Of a stretch of 64,000 nucleotides of DNA, positions 20,743 to 31,141 are shown one piece after another. The stretch's first letter is position 1, and the number at the start of each line of letters is the position of its first letter. Origin of the DNA: Pseudo-nitzschia pungens (taxonomy: Eukaryota > Bacillariophyta > Bacillariophyceae > Bacillariales > Bacillariaceae); NCBI GenBank assembly GCA_037355855.1, contig CM074765.1:434001-498000 (forward strand), given 5' to 3'. The notes below the pieces were generated by a model. The model worked only from the letters and a program-made list of their open reading frames with translations, searched no databases and was not told where the DNA came from. Both the position numbers and the translations under genes were made by a program.

Positions 20743-21911
20743 TCAGTCCATCTTCTCTACGTCCTTGGTCTTGACCAGCCGCAGGTAGGGAATTTCCGAA
20801 GGGACCTCGCAGGTGTGGTAGTCTGGATAGTTGGCGTCCGCGTCTTCCTTGGAGACGGTGGGGAGCAAAAAGACGCTCCCCTTGAACTCGGTGGTTCGTG
20901 TCCCGTCCGCCAGCGGAATGTCGGCGTGGTTGTAAGGCCAGTTGGCAGGCGTGGCGATGGACTTTTCGTAGCTCAGCTGCAGAGCCTTGACGCAACGGAC
21001 AATTTCATCCGTGTTGCGGCCAACGCAGGCGGGGTAGTTGAGGGTCAGCATGAGCTTGTTTTCGGGGTTGATGATAAAGACGGCCCGGATGGTGAGGGGG
21101 AGGTCCTGGTCGTCACTGGTACCGGGATCGATCATGCCGTAGGCTGTGCTGATGGATCGGTCGTGGTCACCAATGATGGGGAACTTCACCTCGATTTCGT
21201 TCTCGCAGTGTGCCACAACGTCACGGAGCCATTCCTCGTGGGACTTGACGGGGTCGACCGAGAGGGTGGCGACCAAACAATCCATGGCCGAGAGCTCGTC
21301 ATACTTGAGGGCCAGGCGGCCAATCTCGGTGGTGCAGACGGCTGTGTTTGTTTTTGAGATAGTGGTGGAGAATAGTGGTGGTTGTTGGCGAGAGGGAGGG
21401 AAAAGAATGGATACAAGAGCAGGAGACACACCGTGTGAGAGCGCGAATGCTTGGTAGAATCCAGTCGAGTCAAATACTCATGGCAGACCACACACACAAT
21501 CGCACGACATCATTGTACAAACTGTACATTATACTACTCACGCGTAAAGTCGGCGGGGTGAGAAAAGAGAATCGCCCACTTGCCCTTTTTCCACTCGTGA
21601 AAGCTCTCGATGGGTCCGTGGGTCGTCTCGGCCGAAAAGTCGGGGACGATGTTGCCCAATCGCAATCCCCCGTCGGTGGATCCCTCCGGATAGAGGCTCA
21701 TGTACATTTTGGTTCCGGATTCCATCGAGTCCATGGATCCGTCGGCCTTGATCGAAGTGGATCCGTAGCTGCGGGTCGCTGTGGTGGCAGTGACGGCCGT
21801 GGAGGGAGCCAGCGAGGATCGGAGGTGCTGGGTAGCGATGCTTCGACGGGCCAGCATTGAGCGACTGGCACTGGCACCGAATCGGCGGAGGGCAATCGAA
21901 GAAAAGAGCAT
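20743..21911 (-). CDS. 1-Cys peroxiredoxin (Prx6 type), organelle-targeted
   Basis: Thiol peroxidase reducing H2O2 and lipid or organic peroxides. Two exons: 21911-21542 and 21341-20743. The intron (200 nt) begins GTGAGT and ends ACACAG; joining restores the catalytic motif DFTPVCTTE exactly at the junction. The product is 322 aa with the peroxidatic Cys at about 126. Family features are [36 protein letters not shown], the [18 protein letters not shown] strand and the long C-terminal extension ([13 protein letters not shown]) typical of Prx6 rather than 2-Cys enzymes. About 60 residues precede the domain: [20 protein letters not shown] and more Arg/Ser/Ala, no acidic residues at first, resembling a mitochondrial presequence. 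Location is inferred. The ATG at 21911 is the first in frame. Confidence 0.93.
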
Positions 21912-22868
21912 GGTGGAGAGCGAAGAAGAGGGATTCTGGTTGGGAGGGTATGCAATTCAATAATATGGAAGGACCAGATTCTTGCGGAATCGACGAAAGA
22001 AGACAGCGCAAACGTCGAGTCTCGGTCGAAGAACAAATCCACTTCACGGCTCGAACTACATTCCGTTTCCATCATGCTCAAGAGTTCTCTAAACTAAATC
22101 ATCACGTAGTCGTACTAACTTCGAGTACCTTACTTTTACCGTACTTGTCATACCATACGGTAGGCTTCGATCAACAAGCGTTTTTCCAAAACCAGATGCT
22201 GACTGGACACTACGTACTAAATCTTACTTCGTAATTCGTATTTTTTGTCCATTTCCTTTTGGGATTGATAAGATTACGGTATGAACGAAAGATATTGTGG
22301 TTTTTGTTCCACTTCCCGTGAGCGATCCAAACCCAAGCTCCCTCCAAAATCTGGAAGGAGTTTATGAGAAAGTACATAACATCATTTGCGAACAATTACA
22401 GTAACTGATCTCTTGAAATACTTTTTGACACATCCTGTGACATCCACGTCTGGAATGCTTCCTAGATTCTATGGGAGGAATGCCAACGGGTACTTAATGC
22501 CGGGAGATCCAGAGCAGATGGATGGAGAATCGTCTGTGTCACGCAAAGGAATTTTTCACTGCCCCATCCCCATCTGTTTCCTGGACGGAACAACCTCGTC
22601 ATTTTGGCCGAGCCGCCCGAATTCAGAAGAAAAATCATCTCAACTCGGAATGTTTACGGACTAAGGTTACTAGTAACCTAGTACAAGGTATGGAATTATT
22701 GGGTCTGAATCATTAGTTTTTCAGTCAACTGGTTCTTTTCTTCGTTGGATCACGGGAGACGAGCGGCGAGTGGCGAGAGATGTCACAAGCTAAGCGTTGT
22801 TCGGGACAACATTGCAACCCAACGGCGAGCATTCAACATACCCCTGGATTGATCGCTTCGAGCACTTT
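21912..22868. other. divergent intergenic region
   Basis: Lies between the starts of the minus-strand peroxiredoxin and the plus-strand DUF1989 gene, so it should hold both promoters. AT-rich with TTACTTCGTA and ACCATACGGTA words. No further gene is supported. Confidence 0.5.
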
Positions 22869-22955
22869 ATGTGCATAGCGATAGAAGCGAACACCAATCG
22901 CAAACTAAATCCCAAATTACAAAAATTGTTCCAAGATCCAAGAAATCCGACAGGC

Positions 22956-23936
22956 ATGAGCGAACCGACCGAAACCGAGGAATCTTCGTCGCCTCCTCCT
23001 CCCGCGACACCTCTGGAAACCAAAACAATGTCCCGTCGAGATCTGGCCCGCAGCACAAAACCCATTCCCTGCTACAGGGTCGACCAGCTCCCGCCCAAGC
23101 ACGGTTCCCCCGAGCTGTACGAAAGCATTCTTCCGCATGCCGTCGAATCCGGTCGAGCCGAGTTGGTCGAATCCTTTTCCATTCCCCCGAGATCGGCCCG
23201 GTCCTGGTCGGTCCCTGCCGGCCATTTGTGGCGGATCGTCTGCACCGAGGGACCGCAGGTCGCCGACATGAATTGCTGGGCGGCCGAACACCCCACGAGG
23301 GAACGCTTTTATTCCAGCAAGACGCGGCAGATCCACGCCACGCACCTGAGCAAGGGAGACCGGCTGTGGTCGTCCTTTCCGTATCTGCGGCCCATGGCGA
23401 CGATTGTGGGAGATGCGATCGATTACGGATTCGACGACGACGGGGCCGGCGTCCACGACGTGATCGGGAGTCGGTGCGATCCGTACACGCACCACTACAT
23501 GACCTGTGTGGAAGTACCCAAGAGTAACGAAAACGGAGCAGTGGATCCCAAAACGGTCTGGTTCAATTGCACCTGCCACTCGAATCTGACGCGGCAGGCC
23601 ATATCCGACGGCCTGTCGGAATCCGACGTCCACGACGTTCTAAATGTGTTCATGTGCACCGGCTTTACGCAAGACACCCACCAGTACTTTACCAAGCCGA
23701 GCCCGGTCGACGTCGGGGATTACATCGAGTTTCTGGCGGAGATCGATCTGTTGGTGAGTGCCTCGACGTGCCCACAGGGGGACGTGAGCATTGCGTGCGG
23801 ATCGGACGAACCGCCCAAGTGCTACCCGCTGGGCGTGGAGGTCTACAAACTGACCGATCCAAACCTGCTGGAATCGATGGGTTGGAAGCCGAGTCCGATC
23901 AACGGATACGGGGGCAACCACGGCCTGCCGCTGTAA
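22956..23936 (+). CDS. DUF1989 / urea carboxylase-associated family protein
   Basis: 326 aa from the ATG at 22956. An in-frame ATG at 22869 would add 29 residues of poor composition. The DUF1989 pattern is clear: SWSVPAGHLWRIVCTEGPQV, ADMNCW, the E-R pair in HPTRERF, LSKGDRLWSSFPYLRPM, the HD..GSRCDPYTH motif, CHSNLTRQA, DVLNVFMCTGF, SPVDVGDYIEF and the closing DLLVSASTCPQGD with its Cys-Pro. Conserved His, Asp and Cys residues suggest metal binding. In bacteria members sit beside urea carboxylase and allophanate hydrolase genes and are needed for guanidine or carboxyguanidine metabolism; the eukaryotic role is not known to me. No such enzymes are nearby here. Family assignment is confident; function is open. 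Confidence 0.85.
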   Translation: MSEPTETEESSSPPPPATPLETKTMSRRDLARSTKPIPCYRVDQLPPKHGSPELYESILPHAVESGRAELVESFSIPPRSARSWSVPAGHLWRIVCTEGPQVADMNCWAAEHPTRERFYSSKTRQIHATHLSKGDRLWSSFPYLRPMATIVGDAIDYGFDDDGAGVHDVIGSRCDPYTHHYMTCVEVPKSNENGAVDPKTVWFNCTCHSNLTRQAISDGLSESDVHDVLNVFMCTGFTQDTHQYFTKPSPVDVGDYIEFLAEIDLLVSASTCPQGDVSIACGSDEPPKCYPLGVEVYKLTDPNLLESMGWKPSPINGYGGNHGLPL

Positions 23937-24554
23937 GGGGCGAGGAGGATGAGGAGGAGAACAGAGTCCCCGACTTCATCCGCAAACGAATCCCATCGGA
24001 CTGGAATGGAACCGATTGGAAACATCAACTACAACAAAAATAATAATCTCAAAGCAAACCATGTCGTGCAAATGATGTGCAGTGCCTGAGCGCAGCAGTG
24101 CTCTGAACGCACAACCTACAAACGTCTAATCCAAACGCATCAAAATAATACAGCAGTTATACAATAGGAGCAAACGAAGATCACGCCGAGAAACGCATGC
24201 GAGAGACATCCCATGGTCAAAGCCAGCGGTTTCATTGAATTCTCTTGACGAAACCCGGTCTGTTGCTGCCGTTCAAAAGCTGTGTCTTCCGTTTGTCGCA
24301 ATTTCTGTCACGGATTCGTTCGATTCATCTATTGATTGACCGCATTGGGTCCGATTCGCTGCGTTGAAAACAAACGAACAAACAAACAATGTTCGAAACG
24401 CAAGAATTCGCGAAACCCATACTACGCGTACTGAAGCTACTCGAGTGCCATTTCTCCCGTTTGATACAATACAAATTATTGATTCGTTCCATCCATCTAT
24501 TTCTTTACCGTTTTAGAAACAGTCAAGCAAACAAACGACGATCGAAAAAACCGT
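23937..24554. other. convergent intergenic region
   Basis: Lies between two convergent 3' ends (DUF1989 gene and adenylate kinase), so it holds both terminators. Contains an ACAAACAAACAA stretch. No gene is supported. Confidence 0.5.
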
Positions 24555-26097
24555 TTATGCCCGTTTCAGGGCGGCGAGAATCTCGGCCCAGACGCCGTCC
24601 ATGCCCTGGTTGGCGTTGACGCCCTTGACGATTCCGCTGGGCTCGTAGTGCTTGAGAATGGGAACGGTCTCGCCGTGGTATCCCGCCAATCGCTTCGTGA
24701 GGGCCTTGGCGGTGTCGTCGTTGCGCTGCATCAGCGGTTCTCCGGTAAGGTCGTCGGTCATCGACTCGGCAACGGGAGCGCCGCTGGCGTCCTTCTTCAT
24801 CGACTTTGGGGGAGCGTACTTGACGTGGTACGAGCGGCCCGACTTTTTGTGGATCCATCGGCCGGTGATGCGCTCCTCCAACACCGAATCGGGGACCTCC
24901 AGCTCGATGACCTTGGTGACGGCGGCGCCCTCCTCGGCCAGCATCTTGTCGAGGGCCTTGGTCTGCGCGAGGGTTCGGGGGAATCCGTCCAGGATGAAAC
25001 CGAACTTGCAGTCGTCCTCCTTGATGCGATCGCGGATGATGCCGACGACAATGTCGTCGCTGACGAGGCCCCCGGCGTCCATGACGGCCTTGGCCTTCTT
25101 GCCGACCTCGGTTCCGGCGGCGACGGCGGCGCGGAGCATGTCGCCGGTGGAGAGGGCGGGGATTCCCAGCAGATCCTCGATCTTGGGTCCGTGGGTTCCC
25201 TTTCCGGCACCGGGGGGTCCGCTGCGGTGGAGGTTTTTTGTTTGTTTTGTTTCATCGTTTGGTTTTGCGTGCGGTGCGTGGTGTGTGTTTTTCGAACAAG
25301 GCAGCGCGAATTGTTTGTATTGTATTGCATTGTATTGTATTGTATTGCGTTCCATTGTGCGTTTCAAGCATTGTCATGTTTGGTGTAGGTAGTTGTTTAT
25401 TCGTCATTCATTTTCAATGGTTTCCAGAAACGAATTGGACAGTACATTCACAAACGTTTCATCAGTCGATGCATACGACCATCAGAAATCCGAGGTTCAT
25501 CGAAAAATGTGTTTGTTTGGGTTGTCCAAAAATAGGACAGTAGGTTTATCGCACAAGAAAAAGGAAATGATTCAATCAATCAATTTGGCATGAGAATGAA
25601 CGAAGTAGGAGTAAAAAGGATCAAAATAGTGTAGAGAGCATTTACTCGCAGACCTTTCGGCACGCGGAGAGCACCTTCAAACAGTTCCCGAACAATCCTC
25701 CAACAATCAAACAATCATTCCTGGTATAACACAATACAACAGCACAACCGCAGCTATACTCGTAGCACGATACTCACAACAAGATCATGATGTTGCGGGG
25801 CCAGTAGGTTCCAAACTTCTCTTCGGTTTCCTTGACGGCGGTGGCGGCGGACTTTCCAAAGAAGTTCTGCGTCGTGTTGGTTTCGTTCTGCGTCGTCTTG
25901 CTGGCTTCCTGCTGCTGGAGAGCGGCAACGGCGGCGATGAGTCCGGCTCCGGTGGCCAAGAGGGCCTTGTTGCCGGCCTTGGTCTCCCATCCCTGTTGTC
26001 GGAAGGTGGAGGAGAATCGGGAGGCACCGGATCGGCCGGTGACTGCGGCTCTGCGGCCGGCCATTCGGAGGGCGTTGCTTGCGGCGGTAGAGAACAT
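24555..26097 (-). CDS. adenylate kinase, long form, with N-terminal presequence and membrane segment
   Basis: Catalyses ATP + AMP = 2 ADP. Two exons: 26097-25778 and 25221-24555. The 556-nt intron starts GTGAGT and ends CCGCAG; splicing creates [13 protein letters not shown] across the junction, the P-loop (K about 114). Then come [20 protein letters not shown] (NMP-binding), [18 protein letters not shown], and the LID arm [20 protein letters not shown], the long type without the four zinc cysteines. The usual Gln after GKGT is His. The product is 328 aa, about 100 longer at the N-terminus than a bare enzyme. That extension has an Arg/Ser/Ala-rich start ([19 protein letters not shown]) and a hydrophobic stretch at about 45-60 ([16 protein letters not shown]). 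It should therefore be mitochondrial and possibly anchored in the inner membrane; localisation is inferred. Confidence 0.93.
25222..25777 (-). other. adenylate kinase intron rich in 5-bp repeats
   Basis: Longer than the other short introns here. The 3' part holds TTGTATTGTATTGCATTGTA-type pentanucleotide repeats (plus-strand about 25313-25350) and TTTGTTTG runs. The downstream end shows the ACCGCAG acceptor. Confidence 0.75.
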
Positions 26098-27148
26098 CTT
26101 GGTTTTTGCAGTTGTCGTCGTCGTCGTCGTTCCAACGTGAACAATTCGAAGTGTGCTGTGTGCTGTGTCTGTTTGCTGCGAGATTACTGCAGTTGGAGTC
26201 AGGAGCAATAGAATTCGTACCTCGTACCAGTTAACCTTACTTGTACTTGTACCGGTACAGCCGAGTTGCGATGGAGGAACACCCAAATCCATATCCGTTG
26301 GTCATAATAAGACCTTTCCTACCGAAGGATGCCGTGTGAACCACATCTACAACCCTACGAACGCAGATATGGTCTTACATCATTGGAACGGGAAGGAGTC
26401 GCGGCAGAATGGTATCCTAACTCTTCCACGTGGAAGTGAAATGATCTCTGCTAGTACGAGGAAAAGCGTAAATGGTAGATACAAATCTAGTATATATGAT
26501 AGGTAAGTACCTACCCAGAAAAGATGTTCGTACAAGATACTGTCTGTATGTAAGATACATATCCTTGAATCGCGTTGTGTCATACACTGATCCCCAATCC
26601 CTAATAATATGACTCATCCGACTACGTTCCCTCTGTCTCTCAAAATCAAAAGAAGAACTTCTTCGAATGAATGAGTGAATGAAGTAAGTTAAGGTTTACT
26701 TAGGCTCGCTTCGTACTTTATTATTCAACGGACGAGCATCGGCATGGGTGCGCCACTAACGGTTAAAGCTTGGTTTTGGTATGCAATACGTAGTAGATAC
26801 CGTATCAATAACCAACTGCCCGGAATGCTATTGGAATCGCCAATATTCTCTCCGGAAGGCATGTCGCAATTGCTCCCCGGATCGGGCGGGTTCTGAGTAT
26901 TGCAACAAGCACTTGCAGCGGTATGTGCTTATTGATTGACGCAAGAATCCCAATCCTAACGTTTTTCGGCGTTATCGTTGTCACCAAATCGGTACCCAGC
27001 TACTAAGTTACTCGCAAGTTAGAATTTTCGATCATCAATCCTCGAGGTTGAGCTCCCCTTTTAACGAACCAAAACTATCAATCGCGGAACGAGTTTGGTC
27101 GTCCGACAACCACACCAAGAGATACACCTAAACTTACAGCAAACCACA
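26098..27148. promoter_or_regulatory. shared divergent promoter region
   Basis: Separates the divergent starts of adenylate kinase (minus) and the secreted protein (plus). A (GTC)n tract lies just upstream of the kinase ATG, at about 26116-26130. No gene is supported inside; short frames lack protein character. Confidence 0.45.
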
Positions 27149-28489
27149 ATGACGAGTTCCACCCAACGAATCGCGTTCGCGGCCGCCACAACTCTCGCCC
27201 TCCTGAATCATCCTTCCCCCGTTGCCGCACAGGAGGGCTTTGTTGAGATCGCCACCGATTTCACGGGGGATGGCCCCGTGGGGGTGGTCCTGCCCTCGAT
27301 CTGCATCGGCGACTTTGACGTGGCCAAGGCCATGTACACCCTGGAGCCCTTGTTCGGCGCGACCGAGGTCCAGATCCTCACCAATCCCCCCAATCTGATC
27401 GAGACGGGGTACGACGCCACCGACCGGCTGGCCTACTTCAAGTTCAACCTCGAGGTCGCCGAGACCACCGACACGGCGGGCGTCATCATCCGGTTCCCCC
27501 ACGACAAGCTCCTATCGATCGACACCTGCTGCTCGCAATCCCTAGCGGTCAAGCCCGGATTCATCAACCTTGAGACCGTGACCGCCTCGACGGGGGCCGA
27601 GATCACCATGGATCCAGGGCCCGGACGTGACCTCCAGCATGAAGATCGGGTCCTTTTCGGGCAGCAGCATCAAATTTCTCAACAGCATCGCCGGGACCCT
27701 CGACGTCGTGGCTCGCAACCATGCCTCGGTCAGCATCCAGGGGAACGTCAACACGCTCTCGTGCAACGACAAGTCCACCTGCCTCGTCTCGGGGTCCATC
27801 CTCGATCCCGCCGGCAGCAAGGCCCTCGGGGGATCCTCCGTCGAGACCTCCAGCTGCCTGGGCGTCAACGTCGGCACCGAATCGACCTGCGTCTCGGTCC
27901 CCCCCACACTCGCGATCAATGCGTCCGAACTCCCACTGACGCTCACCAACACCACCGAGAAATGCGTCAACGGCGGCGAACTCTTCCGGCTGGGCCGGCC
28001 CTGGACCAGCCCTCCCCCGACGGTGTCCCCCGCTCCAACGGAGGCGGTTCCGTCCGCGGCTCCGTCCTTGAGGGTTGTCCCGCCGCCGGTCGTCGCGACG
28101 CCGGCCCCGGTCATGGTGCAACCCCCCCCTCCCGAGACGATGCCCCCCATGCCCGACCCGGCAAGCGCAACCTTGCACTCGTGCTCGATGTGGAGCCTGA
28201 CGGCCGTCCTCGGAGCGGCGTGGGCACTGGCTGCTCGTTCAATAAAGAAAGATCGGGCAAGGAAGCAAGCGAGCGAGCAAACAAGCAAACAAACAGACAG
28301 ACAAACAGACAAACAAATCGGGGAGCGAGAGGAGGAAAGGAGACACGAAGGAGGGCATTGTTCCGTTCCTCGTGCGGAAGGGGCAGCGCGCAAAACGGCA
28401 GACCGAATCGCAACGCAAACGATTCACTGTCTCGCTTACGCACTCACTCACTCGCTCGCTCACTCGGTTGCAGCTCGCTGATATTCTAG
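27149..28489 (+). CDS. secreted protein with repetitive beta-type domain, frame-broken
   Basis: The ATG at 27149 opens a signal peptide (MTSSTQRIAFAAATTLALLN, cleavage near VAAQE). The mature part runs through VGVVLPSICIGDFDVAKAM and SIDTCCSQSLAVKPGFINLE to TASTGAEITM. At about 27608 coding moves one frame on: removing one base gives TM-IQGPDVTSSMKIGSFSG. It continues with short alternating strands (NHASVSIQGNVNTLSC, STCLVSGSI), a Pro-rich P-T-x-x-P linker and a hydrophobic stretch (MWSLTAVLGAAWALAA) like a GPI signal or membrane anchor. Beyond that the frame runs on through a Lys/Gln/Arg-rich tail that looks like untranslated DNA, so the true stop may lie near 28240. The V-x-G/S pattern recalls DUF2807-type beta folds, but I cannot confirm that. 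An extracellular or membrane-anchored location is likely; function unknown. Confidence 0.6.
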   Translation: MTSSTQRIAFAAATTLALLNHPSPVAAQEGFVEIATDFTGDGPVGVVLPSICIGDFDVAKAMYTLEPLFGATEVQILTNPPNLIETGYDATDRLAYFKFNLEVAETTDTAGVIIRFPHDKLLSIDTCCSQSLAVKPGFINLETVTASTGAEITMDPGPGRDLQHEDRVLFGQQHQISQQHRRDPRRRGSQPCLGQHPGERQHALVQRQVHLPRLGVHPRSRRQQGPRGILRRDLQLPGRQRRHRIDLRLGPPHTRDQCVRTPTDAHQHHREMRQRRRTLPAGPALDQPSPDGVPRSNGGGSVRGSVLEGCPAAGRRDAGPGHGATPPSRDDAPHARPGKRNLALVLDVEPDGRPRSGVGTGCSFNKERSGKEASERANKQTNRQTNRQTNRGARGGKETRRRALFRSSCGRGSAQNGRPNRNANDSLSRLRTHSLARSLGCSSLIF

Positions 28490-28689
28490 TGAGTTTGCTG
28501 CGTCGTATATGGATTGCTGAAAGCAACGGTTTGTTCCGCGCATTGCGCGATGTGATCCGAACGACATTCCGGACGATGCGAGTCGGTGGTTTTCGGCCGA
28601 TCGCCTCCGTAACCGAATTCGAACAACAGTAGATTGATTAAATATGTGTACCGTACGTTTTAATGTAAATAGTGAGAAGCAATCCAATT

Positions 28690-29283
28690 TCATTGCTGCG
28701 CCTCCAACAACACGAACGACTCTTTATCGGTTGAAAGGAAGAAGGAAACGACTCGAATTTCGTGTTGGTAGAACAGTTCCTTTGCAAACAGAGCATCGCT
28801 CATGAAGTCACCGAACCTGCAAATATGTGTAATGTAATATGCTCTAACTCTAATCCTGCAAGAAATGCGTTAAGGACGCGTTACCACTTTTGGTCGAAAG
28901 GTGGGTTGGTTGTTTATCACCAATCTTCTCATCAGCGGGCAGCACTTCCGTTCCCGTCATGAGTTCGCGAAACACCAATGGTCCGGAGAATACAACCCAA
29001 ACGAGAACCGAGACGACCCAGGAGAACCAAGACTCTAAAGTCCTTGAAATCAAACTGGTGTTGGGCGATTGGTTCCAAGAATTCCCGATCTCGGGACTGG
29101 TAAAACCATGAATGCTGCTGTTGCTGCTGATAATGTCGTTCACTTTTTTGCTGCTCGAGTTGTTGGTTTTCAACAGATGTCTTCGTTTTTTCTGGTTAGA
29201 AATTCAACGGACTGCGCTCTCCGGAAAATATCGGTCGTCGTCTTGTTCCCTTTGCCGTTCCCTTCCGGCAATCCAGTTTGCAT
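28690..29283 (-). pseudogene. small single-pass membrane protein gene, frames not joinable
   Basis: Three minus-strand segments look coding but do not join cleanly. Segment 1 starts at ATG 29283 (MQTGLPEGNGKGNKTTTDIF, RRAQSVEFLTRKNEDI). Segment 2 (about 29173-28884), in another frame, contains ESWFSWVVSVLVWVVFSGPL, a membrane helix, then RELMTGTEVLPADEKIGDK. Segment 3 is 28816-28690 after a good acceptor (ATTTGCAG): FGDFMSDALFAKELFYQHEI, then RVVSFFLSTDKESFVLL to a stop. The only plausible donor after segment 2 (GTAACG) gives the wrong phase. The gene is either degraded or carries sequence errors. No family is recognised. Confidence 0.45.
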
Positions 29284-29462
29284 CCCTCAAAATAGATACG
29301 ATCGGAAGCGTATCTTTTGCCATCTCCAGTCTGCCGTCGTCGGCAAGTAAGCATGCCCGCAACAACTGCACGGTACGTCCGCTACCATTCTTTGGGCCCG
29401 ATGTCACTTGCAATCTTGCTTCTATCGGGAATCAGAACTCGGAACAGACGGATCGATCGGTA

Positions 29463-29553
29463 CTACAAAGTTCCTATCAGCTGTCCCCTGGTTCTACATC
29501 ATCAACTACTAATTTCTACGGAAACCGGGGGACAGCTGATAGGAATTTCGTAG
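29463..29553. mobile_element. 91-bp MITE, second intact copy
   Basis: Ends CTACAAAGTTCCTATCAGCT and AGCTGATAGGAATTTCGTAG, same length as the copy at 7616-7706, in inverted orientation of the central core (ACTAATTTCTACGG). TA lies on both sides (29461-29462 and 29554-29555). It sits at the junction of a 29-bp direct repeat (29434-29462 and 29555-29583, one mismatch). Confidence 0.88.
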
Positions 29554-29583
29554 TAGAACTCGGAACAGACGGAACGATCGGTA

Positions 29584-31141
29584 AGATCACGGTTGATCTT
29601 GGGGACTGCATGCAATTTATCATCAAAATCAAAACAAGACGCAAGCAAGATGGAAGGAGCACGAATGCATAATAATAATATTATTATTACGAAGTACTAG
29701 TAGTAGTACGAGTACGTATTTTTTGATTTGACACCCAAGCCAGCAATGACATCGACCGTTCCTGTACGAGCTAATTCTTGGATTACACATCATAATTGTA
29801 ATTACTCGTTGATTCAAAACAATACCAAGACTCAACTTCAAGCACTCCAAGACAGCTCGATCCCGGTTAAACCTTACTTCTCGAGCAGAGAAAAAAGTTC
29901 ACCCCGCGATCGTAATTTGAAGTACGTATCGTACATACGAGTGAGTAAACTAGCGGTATGAATAGAAAATACTTCTAGTCCAAAAGATAGGATCTTACGA
30001 TCTTACATCTTACATCTACCTTCCTTCTCACGAAATGGCGCGCCAAAACTTGCTTTGCGCAACGACATTTCCTTAGCGAGAAAGAATCCTTCCGGCACGA
30101 ATCCTTCCAACTACTTCGTACGAAAGACCGAAGACCCAAGGCGAAGCGAACAAATCACGTTGCCGTACGTAGGTACGATAGATCCTCGGTTGTTGACCGA
30201 ATGAATCAATCGATCGTGGAATTGAAAGAACCGGCACCCGGCGCGGTAGAGACGTATTCTGGGCGGGCGGCTGCGAAAGCTGTTCTGAGGGCGAGGTCGT
30301 TTGCAAGGGGACAGATACAGTAGGCCCCAACATTCCAAGGCCTTGCCCAATTTCAAAAGCACGCAAAGCAAGCACAAGTGCCCTGTCCACTCCCGTAAAA
30401 TCCGAAACCCAGATTCCGCAAATAGAGCAGTGGAGGAAATGCCTCCAAAGCGGAACCTCTAAGCTCGAGGATATCCTTCCATGCCAAGCAGCCAGTGGAT
30501 TCCTTGTTTGAGTTGTTTTAAAATAAGAATCAGCAAATGAATAGAATTAGGCTACCTCGTCCATTCTTTCTGCGTGTTGCATAAGGTAAAGAAAGAAGTG
30601 CCGCGAGCGAAAGAGCAATAATCCGGTTGAGGTTGTAAACTCCATGCGTAAACCGAAAAGCATCTGCAACAGGCGAAGTAAAGTTTGTTAGTACTATGCA
30701 GTATGCTCAACCAGTTCTATCTTTGCAACGGGCACTTGACATAAAGTTTTCAAGTCGGTGCACTTGTAACCGACTTGAAACCACAAAGTGTTCATCCATC
30801 ATGACGAACGTCATTTTAAGTCATGATGACATGGTACTTGCTGGACATTTTGTTTTCACGAACTCTTTCAAGCATAGTTCGCGTTGGTGCTAGTAGAAGT
30901 CATTCGTAACAAAGTAGGTAGTACAAAGACTATAGGAAAACGGATGAATTGAAATGGTATAGCAGTGTTTTATTACTTCGAATTTTGTAGTTTCAATGTT
31001 ATTGGCATTGTCGCAGTTACGTCATGTACCTTCTTCTATTGATACAATATCCATAGCTACAACTGGCGAATGCTCTGGCGATTCTTCTGAAAGGGCCCCC
31101 TTTCCAGCTCACCAGAACCGTTCGATCGCTGTATATCTTAA
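29584..31141. other. intergenic region, no supported gene
   Basis: Mixed AT-rich spacer. Minus-strand open frames at 30073-30390 have no domain-like features. An AATAATAATATTATTATTACG inverted microsatellite-like patch occurs near 29670-29690. Nothing else is recognised. Confidence 0.45.

Noticed and set aside
20815..21357. Plus-strand frame of 180 codons over the peroxiredoxin
   Set aside because: Antisense shadow; the peroxiredoxin catalytic motif is reconstructed on the minus strand across a proper intron.
22797..22955. Longer N-terminus for the DUF1989 protein
   Set aside because: The first codons have no ATG at 22797, and the extension to 22869 has no targeting or domain character; the ATG at 22956 fits better.
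24648..25392. 246-codon plus-strand frames over the adenylate kinase
   Set aside because: Antisense shadows of the kinase, whose P-loop and LID motifs are unambiguous on the minus strand.
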